A stretch of DNA of 64,000 nt from Verrucomicrobiia bacterium (lineage in GTDB: Bacteria; Verrucomicrobiota; Verrucomicrobiia; Verrucomicrobiales; DEV007): NCBI GenBank assembly GCA_020439945.1, contig JAGRPB010000006.1, forward strand, positions 1 through 64,000. The letters are read 5' to 3'. The notes under the pieces were generated by a model, which was not told where the DNA came from, searched no databases, and saw only the letters and a program-made list of their open reading frames with translations. Each line of letters begins with the position of its first letter. The stretch's first letter is position 1. Below, piece by piece: positions 35,901 to 43,065 of this stretch. Both the position numbers and the translations under genes were made by a program.

Positions 35901-36267
35901 CGTCGGGCGGCGGCATCACTTCGTCGGGGTCGTCCGAGTAGATTCGCGCGATCAACTCGCTCTCGTCGGGATTGCCGGGCACCACCGCCTCTTTCTCCAG
36001 CGCCGACTCCCGCACATCCAGTCGAAGCTTCCCCTTCCGTGCCTCCTCGTCGGGACCATGGCATTGCAGGCAGTGCTCCGAAAAAATCGGGCGCACCGAG
36101 AAATCGAAATCCACCCGCCGCACTTCTTCCTCCGCCGACGACAACGATCCCGATCCGATCGTCAACGCAATCGTTGCGACCAGACTAGCCAAGGGCAAAA
36201 ACCTCGCCGTCAAAGCACTGCGAAAGACGCGCGAAATCCCCCCAAAATTGACGCCTGAATTCTTCAT
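32968..36267 (-). CDS. PSCyt1-DUF1549-LamG-DUF1553 secreted haem protein
   Basis: A 1099-residue multi-domain protein. After a signal peptide comes the planctomycete-type cytochrome C domain with haem site CLQCH (66-70) and a [11 protein letters not shown] loop. DUF1549 follows ([44 protein letters not shown]), and it contains a second CxxCH, CAKCH. The middle (about residues 480-720) is a LamG/concanavalin-type domain ([39 protein letters not shown]). The rest is DUF1553 ([45 protein letters not shown]). The architecture suggests polysaccharide binding coupled to redox chemistry, but no reaction is proven. ATG is preceded by GGAAGG, one of the clearest ribosome-binding sites here. Confidence 0.9.
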   Translation of the reverse strand: [1099 protein letters not shown]

Positions 36268-36494
36268 GAGAGCCTTCCGGGAAAAGGCCGCGGCACGCTA
36301 GGACGGGCGCGATTTTGCGTCAAGAAACCCCATTCAAAATTTGACGAAAATGTTATTCACATCGTATTGACCTTCTGAAAATTCTGCTTTCGACAGCTGT
36401 AAGAGCCTTCTGCCCTCACCGGTGCCGATCGCGATTTCCGTTGCGACATTTTCCGGGCGGCAATAGTCGTGAAATCGACACACCCACGAAACTG

Positions 36495-37322
36495 ATGCAG
36501 CTCTCACTTCATGGAAAATCCGCCGTCATCGTCGGAGCCGCTCGCGGCATCGGACGCGCCATCGCCGAGGCTTTCGCCATGGAAGGTGCCAATGTGGCCC
36601 TGATCGATCGCGACCCGGAGGTGGAATCCACCGCCGCCGAAATTGGCACGGGCTACGCTGGCAAGAACGCCTGGGCCGTGGCCGATGTGGCTTCGGAAAC
36701 CTCCCTGCGTGAAGCGGTTGATAGGGTGACCGCATCGATGAATTCCGTTGATCACGTTGTCTTTGCCGCCGGCATCGGATCGGGAAAATTCGGATTTCCT
36801 TTCACCAACCTGGAACCCGGCGATTGGAGGAAAGTGCTCGATGTGAATCTCATGGGCGCGGTCCACACCGCCCACGCCTTCGCGCCGCGCCTGATCCAAT
36901 CAGCCACGGCCGATCCCTTACACGGCGCCACCTTCCAGATTCTCGTCTCCGTTGCGGGACAAATCGGTTCCCAGACCGACCCGCCCTACAGCGCCGCCAA
37001 GGCCGCCCAGATCAACTTCATGCAATGCCTCGCCAAGGACCTGGCGCCCCACGGCGTCCGCGCGAACGCGATTTCGCCCGGCATGGTGAAAACGGCGCTG
37101 AACGAGTCGGTCTGGGCGGCGGGACAGGCGTCTCTACCCGAATCCGAACAACAAAGCTACGAAGATTGGGCGACGGAGAAAATCCGCAAAATATCGCCCC
37201 TCGGACGCTGGCAGGAACCGGCGGAATTCGGAGCCGTCTCCGTTTTCCTGGCCTCGCCTCATGCCCGAAACATCACCGGCCAGGTGATCAATGTGGACGG
37301 CGGACAAGTGATGCATTCGTAG
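36495..37322 (+). CDS. Short-chain dehydrogenase/reductase
   Basis: A 275-residue Rossmann-fold oxidoreductase. The cofactor motif reads GAARGIG (Gly in the usual Thr position), the catalytic residues lie in PYSAAKAAQ (Tyr-x3-Lys), and the NAG-like motif is altered to AAGIG. The C-terminus GQVINVDGGQ is typical for classical SDRs. No signal peptide. The substrate cannot be told. Its 226-bp upstream region is AT-rich relative to its surroundings and should contain its promoter and that of the divergent DUF1553 gene. Confidence 0.87.
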   Translation: MQLSLHGKSAVIVGAARGIGRAIAEAFAMEGANVALIDRDPEVESTAAEIGTGYAGKNAWAVADVASETSLREAVDRVTASMNSVDHVVFAAGIGSGKFGFPFTNLEPGDWRKVLDVNLMGAVHTAHAFAPRLIQSATADPLHGATFQILVSVAGQIGSQTDPPYSAAKAAQINFMQCLAKDLAPHGVRANAISPGMVKTALNESVWAAGQASLPESEQQSYEDWATEKIRKISPLGRWQEPAEFGAVSVFLASPHARNITGQVINVDGGQVMHS

Positions 37323-37352
37323 GCGATCGTTGATCTTCTACCAAATCCAAAG

Positions 37353-37505
37353 TAGAACGGGTCTCCAGGCCCGTTCCAGTCGTCAGACAACCTTGAAAAG
37401 AATCGTTGCGGATCTCGGACCAGATGATCTCGAGTCGTTAAGAACAATCCTGCCAGTCCGCCGAAAATACCCGGCGATCTGAACGGGCCAGGAGACCCGT
37501 TCTAC
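37353..37505. repeat. Pair of inverted REP-like hairpins
   Basis: Two 25-bp units (37353-37377 and 37481-37505) are reverse complements with one mismatch, separated by about 103 bp. Each is itself a hairpin: GAACGGG and CCCGTTC around an 8-nt loop. The layout matches the paired REP (BIME-type) elements of other bacteria. It fills the gap between the convergent SDR and permease genes. Confidence 0.65.
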
Positions 37506-37517
37506 GAACAGAGATTC

Positions 37518-38867
37518 TCAAACCTGATTCCCCGTCAGATCGCCTTTCGGCTTTTTCGTCTCGACTGGGACCTCTGCTGGCGTGCTCAGTCCTCCGCCAA
37601 CCGCTTCCGTTGCGAGTTGCCTTCGTCCTCGCCGTTTCTTGGGACCATCCAATCCGCCTTTGCTTAGCATCACGGAAATCCAACGAAGATCGGCACTGTT
37701 GTCCAGCATCACCTTCACCACCATTGTCAGCGGCACCGCCAGGAACATTCCGACCGGCCCCCAGATGAATCCCCAGAACAGGACCGAGAGAATCACCACG
37801 ACAGTGGAGATCCCGAAGCGATCGCCCAACAGCATTGGCTCAAGGAAATTTCCGATCGCGATGTTGATCGCCAGGTAGCAGGCCAGCACGCCCGCCGCCG
37901 GCCAGAAACCACCCTTGATCAGCGCGAGAATGATGGGCGGTATCGCCGCCACGATCGAACCGATCGCCGGCACATAGTTGAAAAGAAACGCGACCAGACC
38001 CCAGAGGATCGGGAAATCGATCTTCAGCGCCAGGCACACCACCCACGCGAGTATCCCGGTCAAGGCACTGACCACCGTCTTGATGCCGAGGTATTTCTGA
38101 ATGTCGCGCGAGGAATTCTGGAGTCGCCGCAAATCCGGGCCCTGCACGCGAATCACCTCGACGACCTTTTTTGCGTAGCGATTCGATTCCGCGAGGACGA
38201 AGACCATGATGATCAGCACGAAAAACGATTTCGAAGCCAGTGAGGTCAGCCGCCCCACCGCGTCGGTCGCGCCGATCCAATCGAGAATCAGCTTCGGCAG
38301 TTTGTTGGCCTCGAACCACTCGCTCAAGGTCGGGATGTGGGTTCCCGCGATGTCCTCCTCGGATATGGCCACGCCCGGGTCCACCTTTTCCGCGTCGGTT
38401 TCCCCGGTCACGGAGGGCGTCACGATCGCTTCCGTGCCACTCGAGCTTGATCCCGAAGGTCCCGTGTCACTCAGAAATCCGCGGAAACTGTTGAGCCGGT
38501 CATCGATGGCGGTGGAAATGCTCGCGATGCGCTCCTGCAGCACCGTCGCGTAGTTCTTCTGCTTCTCCTTGAACTCGGTCTGGAATTCCGAAGTGGCCGC
38601 CGTGGCGATGAAAATGACCAGGAACAGCACCAGCAGGTTCAACCCGACGGTTAGAAAGATCGCCAGGGCCCTCGGCACCCGCTTTCGGACCAGCCAGTTC
38701 AGGACCGGTAGTGACAACACCGCCAGGAACAACCCCAGCAAAACAGGCAGAAACAATTCACCGGCCGCCCTCAGTCCCGTCACCACGATCACGAAACAGG
38801 CCAGTGCCAGCAGCACCTTCAGACCACTGTGGTGCTCTCCGTCGTTTGAAGTCAATCCAAGGGGCAT
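37518..38867 (-). CDS. AI-2E family transporter-type permease
   Basis: The 449-residue membrane protein shows the PF01594 pattern: two N-terminal helices (LLALACFVIVVTGLRAAGELFLPVLLGLFLAVL), a long soluble loop with a Ser/Gly-rich part, then a C-terminal helical bundle with FLFNYVPAIGSIVAAIPPIILALI and GFIWGPVGMFLAVPLTM. Members include TqsA and PerM; substrates vary (signals, sodium/proton antiport) and cannot be predicted. The hydrophilic insert GPSGSSSSGTEAIV and a basic tail KKRRGRRQ are notable. ATG at 38867 is chosen because residues from the earlier start are non-hydrophobic and not family-like. Confidence 0.85.
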   Translation of the reverse strand: MPLGLTSNDGEHHSGLKVLLALACFVIVVTGLRAAGELFLPVLLGLFLAVLSLPVLNWLVRKRVPRALAIFLTVGLNLLVLFLVIFIATAATSEFQTEFKEKQKNYATVLQERIASISTAIDDRLNSFRGFLSDTGPSGSSSSGTEAIVTPSVTGETDAEKVDPGVAISEEDIAGTHIPTLSEWFEANKLPKLILDWIGATDAVGRLTSLASKSFFVLIIMVFVLAESNRYAKKVVEVIRVQGPDLRRLQNSSRDIQKYLGIKTVVSALTGILAWVVCLALKIDFPILWGLVAFLFNYVPAIGSIVAAIPPIILALIKGGFWPAAGVLACYLAINIAIGNFLEPMLLGDRFGISTVVVILSVLFWGFIWGPVGMFLAVPLTMVVKVMLDNSADLRWISVMLSKGGLDGPKKRRGRRQLATEAVGGGLSTPAEVPVETKKPKGDLTGNQV

Positions 38868-38925
38868 TTTCGCTGACAAATGTCCGTTCAAAGCCCCTCT
38901 CCCACAACTGAAAAAGGAACGGACC

Positions 38926-40815
38926 TCAGGTGCGCCGGCCGAATTTTCGCTCCAGCTCGGCATAACTGATCTGAATCAGCGTCGGACGACCGTGAGGACA
39001 GCAGTAGGGCATCTCGCAGACGAGCAGATCCCGTAGCAGTTTATCCAGCTCCGCCGAATGGAGCGGGTCGTTGGCTTTCACCGCGTGACGACAAACCGTG
39101 GTGGCCACCATGTCCTCGCCCAACCGCATCTTGGAAGTCTGGCGACTCGCCCCGCGCAATTCATCGATGACCTGGTGAATGAAGCGTTCTGGATCGTCGC
39201 TTTTCAGGAAAGTCGGCAGCGCGTCGATCTTCAGCGTGTTGCCGCCGAAGGGTTCCGCCGACACCCCGAGCTTCGCCAAAGTCTCCAGATTCTGCGAGAC
39301 CAGGTCAAAGTCCCGCGGCGCCAGTTCCACCGTCAAAGGCACCAACAGCGCCTGGGTCGGCACGCCCTCGGTTTCCATCCTACGTCGCATTTCCTCGAAC
39401 AGGACCCGTTCGTGGGCCGCATGCTGATCCATCAGCACCAGCCCTTCTTTCCCTTCCAACAGCACGTAAAGTTTTCCCAACACGCCGAGCAGGCGGAAGT
39501 CCTCCGCCTTCGGCGCGGTCTCGATGTCGGGTTCCGCCCTTTCCTCAATTTCTTCAACCGGCGCCTTTTCCGTCGTCTCCGGCGATTCAACAGGGTCAGG
39601 TCGCGGACTCAACCCTCTTTCCTCGGAAACGCTGGAGCTGCTGGAACCCACTTCAATGCCGGGCAGCGAAGGGCGCGGAACGGACGCCAAGTCGCTCCAG
39701 TCTTTTCTCAAGCTCCGTTGCTCGCTCTCAGGAATCAGTTCGTGCTGCTCGGCGCGAGCGGGAACCGGGACTGGCATCGGTTTCTCCGCTCCCGTCAGCC
39801 CCACCCCACTGACCGGGCGTCGCATCTGGCGGGTCAGGGTATCGGACACGGCGGTGATGACCGCGTCGCGGACCGAGTTGCCATCGTGAAATCGCACCTC
39901 GCGCTTGGCCGGGTGAACGTTCACATCGACCGCTCCGGGATCGGTTTCGAGAAAGAGAAAGGTCACCGGATACTGCCCCTTCATCAGCGCGGTGTGATAT
40001 CCCTCGCGGAGGGCATAGGTGAGCATCGCCGCCTCGACCGGCCGACCGTTGAGGAATGTCAGCATCTGCTTGCGATCGGATCGCCCCATGCCCGGCGGCC
40101 CGATGAATCCGCTCACGGTCACGCCATGATGCGTCTGCTTCGGCACCTCGAGCAAACGACCCGCCAGATCGGCGCCGGCCAGGCCGCGAATGCGATCGCG
40201 CCCGTCCTTGGTCGCCGGCAGCTGGAAGACGAGCCGGTCATTGCGCACCAGGGCAAAGCGGACCTCCGGATGCGCCAGCGCCTGCACGCGCACGGTCTGC
40301 TCCAGGTGACTGAACTCCGTGTTCTCGGTGCGAAGGAATTTCCGCCGCGCCGGAATGTTGAAAAACAGCGAGCGCACCTCGATCTGCGTTCCCGGAGGTT
40401 CGCCGCAGTCTTTTACCGCCGCCATCTTCCCGCCGTTGATGAGAACCTCCGTTCCCGTGAGCGCTCCCGGTTCACGGGTGGCGAGACGGAATTTCGACAC
40501 GCTGGCGATGCTGGGCAGCGCTTCGCCGCGAAACCCGAGCGTCCCGATGGCGGCGAGATCGTCCTTGGTTCGGATCTTTGAGGTCGCGTGGCGCTCCACG
40601 CACATGAGCGCATCGTCACGATTCATCCCGCTGCCGTCGTCGACCACGCGGATCAAGGCGATCCCTCCCCGTTGCACCGCGATCTCGATGGTGGAGGCGC
40701 CCGCGTCGAGCGAGTTTTCCACCAATTCCTTCACCACGGAAGCCGGGCGCTCCACGACCTCACCCGCCGCCACTTGGCTGGCGAGCGCGTCGGAGAGAAG
40801 CCGGATTTTGCCCAT
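38926..40815 (-). CDS. mutL: DNA mismatch repair protein MutL, endonuclease type
   Basis: A 629-residue MutL. The N-terminal GHKL ATPase shows ELVENSLDAGAS, DDGSGM and GFRGEALPSIASVS. After a variable linker of about 100 residues the C-terminal dimerisation domain carries DQHAAHERVLFEE, a complete DQHAx2Ex4E metal-binding nuclease motif, plus CRHAVKAND and CPHGRPTLIQ. This MutL nicks DNA itself, so no MutH is needed. The linker includes an in-frame copy of the 31-bp palindromic repeat (39589-39619). ATG at 40815 is the normal start (a TTG lies 9 bases upstream). No mutS is in the window. Confidence 0.96.
   Translation of the reverse strand: MGKIRLLSDALASQVAAGEVVERPASVVKELVENSLDAGASTIEIAVQRGGIALIRVVDDGSGMNRDDALMCVERHATSKIRTKDDLAAIGTLGFRGEALPSIASVSKFRLATREPGALTGTEVLINGGKMAAVKDCGEPPGTQIEVRSLFFNIPARRKFLRTENTEFSHLEQTVRVQALAHPEVRFALVRNDRLVFQLPATKDGRDRIRGLAGADLAGRLLEVPKQTHHGVTVSGFIGPPGMGRSDRKQMLTFLNGRPVEAAMLTYALREGYHTALMKGQYPVTFLFLETDPGAVDVNVHPAKREVRFHDGNSVRDAVITAVSDTLTRQMRRPVSGVGLTGAEKPMPVPVPARAEQHELIPESEQRSLRKDWSDLASVPRPSLPGIEVGSSSSSVSEERGLSPRPDPVESPETTEKAPVEEIEERAEPDIETAPKAEDFRLLGVLGKLYVLLEGKEGLVLMDQHAAHERVLFEEMRRRMETEGVPTQALLVPLTVELAPRDFDLVSQNLETLAKLGVSAEPFGGNTLKIDALPTFLKSDDPERFIHQVIDELRGASRQTSKMRLGEDMVATTVCRHAVKANDPLHSAELDKLLRDLLVCEMPYCCPHGRPTLIQISYAELERKFGRRT
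39589..39619. repeat. 31-bp palindromic dispersed repeat, copy C (inside mutL linker)
   Basis: AACAGGGT and ACCCTCTT flank a 15-nt loop CAGGTCGCGGACTCA. It is in frame and encodes ERGLSPRPDPVE in the disordered MutL linker, where extra residues are tolerated. Confidence 0.65.
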
Positions 40816-40893
40816 GAGAGGCAAGTAACAAGGGGGTGAGGGAAAAGTAAAAAGTATTTCCGGCGGCAGACTCTTCTGCCAGAATACTTTTCC

Positions 40894-41613
40894 ATGTCGA
40901 GGCGTTTCCTACCAGCCACCCTTCTATGCCTAGCCTGGAGTAGCTTTGCGGCAAAAAACGCAACGGCAAACCAGGACACCTTGGAAACGGTTGCGCGAAG
41001 GATAGTTCTCCCGAAGATCGAACTGAACGAGGTCCCGCTTCGGAAGGCGCTTCAACAAATTCGTTCCCTCTCGATCCAAGAAGACGACCAACCGGATCCC
41101 TCAATCCGAGGCATCGACATCGTGCTTCTGGCAAGGGCTCCTGAAGAAAACGCCACGAAAGTTTCTCTTCACAGGTTGGGCATCTCAGTGGACCAAGCAG
41201 TGAAGTTGGTTGCTGCGCAAGCAGGGCATCAGTCCTACTACGAGTGGAACGCGGTCGTTGTGGCCACACCCAAGCGATACGCGGCACTAACCCGACATCG
41301 AGATCAGCGTTCGGCGAAAGCCGACTTTAGGATGGAGCGACAGTTAAAAATGATCATTTTCCCGAAATTCTCGGCGAATGGACGCTCGCTGACGGCTGTT
41401 CTCGGCGAAATCGAGGAGTCTTCCAAGCAACTCGCCTCGGTTCCTGAGCCAGCCGTGCGCTTTGATTGGAATTTGCCGAAAGGAAAGCTCGATCAGACTA
41501 TTGAACTCGACTGTGCCGCCATGCCCCTTTGGTCTCTTATCGACTACGTGGCGGCAATCTCGGATATCGACTTCGAGATCAGACCCGGGGAAATCATGTT
41601 CCATCCGAATTGA
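40894..41613 (+). CDS. Secreted protein with two STN/secretin-N-like subdomains
   Basis: The 239-residue product starts with a signal peptide (SRRFLPATLLCLAWSSFAA). Two repeats fit the STN/secretin short-domain pattern, in which a hydrophobic strand precedes VPLRKALQQI or GISVDQAVKLVAAQAGHQSYYEWNAVVVATP; the second half again has PKGKLDQTIELDCAAMPLWSLIDYVAAIS. Such domains occur at the N-terminus of secretins and TonB receptors, but no barrel follows, so the protein is free-standing. Its base composition is a little lower in GC than the surrounding genes. Function unknown; it diverges from mutL by 78 bp. Confidence 0.62.
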   Translation: MSRRFLPATLLCLAWSSFAAKNATANQDTLETVARRIVLPKIELNEVPLRKALQQIRSLSIQEDDQPDPSIRGIDIVLLARAPEENATKVSLHRLGISVDQAVKLVAAQAGHQSYYEWNAVVVATPKRYAALTRHRDQRSAKADFRMERQLKMIIFPKFSANGRSLTAVLGEIEESSKQLASVPEPAVRFDWNLPKGKLDQTIELDCAAMPLWSLIDYVAAISDIDFEIRPGEIMFHPN

Positions 41614-41681
41614 AGAAAACGGAGCGCCATTCAAACGCCTCCTCCCCTTGAGCATCGGCGTGCATCGCTTACATTTCCGGC

Positions 41682-42077
41682 ATGTCCCTCACTCTGACCG
41701 AAAATGCCGCGGAACATCTCCGCGAACTGCTCGCAGCCAAGAATGCCTCGCCCGATGAGCAGGGGCTGCGCCTTTACATCGAGAAAGGTGGCTGTGCCGG
41801 GATGAATTACGCCATGAAAATCGATGCGCCGGCCGACTCGGACGAGATCGTCGAGAAGAATGGCGTTCGCGTTTTCGTCGATGCCGACAGTCTCCCTTAC
41901 CTGCAAGGCGCGGAGGTCGACTACGTCGATGCGCTCAACGATGCCGGCTTTAAGATCCAGAATCCGAACGCCGCTCGCAGTTGCGGCTGCGGCACCAGTT
42001 TCGAGCCCGCCAACAAAAGTGGTGACGAACCGGCCTACGATCCGGAAACGATGGACGGCACCGCCTGCAAGGACTGA
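41682..42077 (+). CDS. A-type iron-sulfur carrier (IscA/ErpA/SufA family)
   Basis: A 131-residue HesB-type protein with the three conserved cysteines: GGCAGM (one) and SCGCGTSF (two). The start SLTLTENAAEHLRELL and DADSLPYLQGAEVDYVDALNDAGFKIQNPNA match the family closely. A-type carriers deliver Fe-S clusters to target proteins. The C-terminus is extended by about 25 residues (NKSGDEPAYDPETMDG) ending CKD. It precedes a NosR-like Fe-S/FMN membrane protein, a plausible client. Confidence 0.93.
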   Translation: MSLTLTENAAEHLRELLAAKNASPDEQGLRLYIEKGGCAGMNYAMKIDAPADSDEIVEKNGVRVFVDADSLPYLQGAEVDYVDALNDAGFKIQNPNAARSCGCGTSFEPANKSGDEPAYDPETMDGTACKD

Positions 42078-42137
42078 GTTCTCCCCTCCCCGGCTCTCTC
42101 CATCGCTTTCCCCACTGATCACTCATCACTCGACCAC

Positions 42138-43010
42138 ATGGAATTCGTCTCCGAACACAGCATCTTTTCCCGCGAAGCTCGGGAGGAACGCGAGGAAAAC
42201 ATTGGCAGCCTGTTTCTCTGGTCCGTCGTGATCGTGGTCCTGCTCGGTCTCAACGCCTTCTCGTGGATCTTCTGCATGTATGTGTTCGGGAACCCGGAAG
42301 TTCCCTTCAACTACAAGCTGCTGACCAAGCTGGAAAAACTCGACCCAATCACGAGCTTCGATCCGGTCACCGCGCCACGCGGCAAATTCAACAACGCCAA
42401 GACTCTCTACCTCGAATATTACGACTTCGACGCCGGCAAGCGGAACGCTTTCAATGGAATCCTGAAACGGTTCTACCTGAAGAACTATCTCGAGCGTGAC
42501 GACGTGACCTTCATCAGCGGCTCATTCAAGGTCGAGAGCGCGCGCGAATTGCAGCCCGACGACGTGTTCCCCCACGGCGTCGCGGTGCGGCTGCAGGCCG
42601 AGGACTTTCCCGCCGCACATGTCGACTTCGTGCTCCCCTCTCCGAGCGATTTCGTGATTCCCGAAGAACATTTCCGCGTCGGCGACATCGTGCAGATTCA
42701 GGAATCGGCGACCTGCGCGGCGGTGATCCACGTGCAGCGCATGGACGAGGACAACATCTGTTTCACCGCAGTCCCACTGGTCGCGCGGGAGTTCGAAACC
42801 CCCGCCGGACCGAAGCTGAACGTCGAGCCGCCCGAGCGTCTCAATCTCGACACAGGGCACTGGCCTCTCAGTAACGATGGCGGCCTCGTGGCCACTCCGC
42901 TCGACGGAGAAAACTCGGATGAATCCACCACGGAAGCGCCCACAGACGATGCTCCGCAAAGCGGCGACGCCAAGAAGACCGAAGAGAAAAAAGACGACAA
43001 GGAGTCGTGA
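42138..43010 (+). CDS. Single-helix membrane protein with periplasmic beta-rich domain, unknown function
   Basis: The 290-residue product begins with a charged segment (REAREEREENIG) and one hydrophobic helix (LFLWSVVIVVLLGLNAFSWIFCMYVF); the rest is soluble and ends with a Ser/Thr/Asp/Lys-rich tail after about residue 245. The domain from LYLEYYDFDAGKRNAFNGIL to ENICFTAVPLVAREFETPAGP is not one I recognise. The charged N-terminus is probably cytoplasmic and the domain periplasmic. It precedes the NosR-like gene by 55 bp and follows the Fe-S carrier by 60 bp; a shared transcript is likely. Confidence 0.7.
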   Translation: MEFVSEHSIFSREAREEREENIGSLFLWSVVIVVLLGLNAFSWIFCMYVFGNPEVPFNYKLLTKLEKLDPITSFDPVTAPRGKFNNAKTLYLEYYDFDAGKRNAFNGILKRFYLKNYLERDDVTFISGSFKVESARELQPDDVFPHGVAVRLQAEDFPAAHVDFVLPSPSDFVIPEEHFRVGDIVQIQESATCAAVIHVQRMDEDNICFTAVPLVAREFETPAGPKLNVEPPERLNLDTGHWPLSNDGGLVATPLDGENSDESTTEAPTDDAPQSGDAKKTEEKKDDKES

Positions 43011-43065
43011 CATCGCGTCCCTCCTTTGAGGCGGAAATTTCCCGGTTTACGGCTAAGATCACGCC

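Noticed and set aside
36303-36318. GGGCGCGATTTTGC as a second sigma-54 promoter
   Set aside because: GG and GC spacing can be forced to fit, but the -24 element differs from TGGCAC at several positions.
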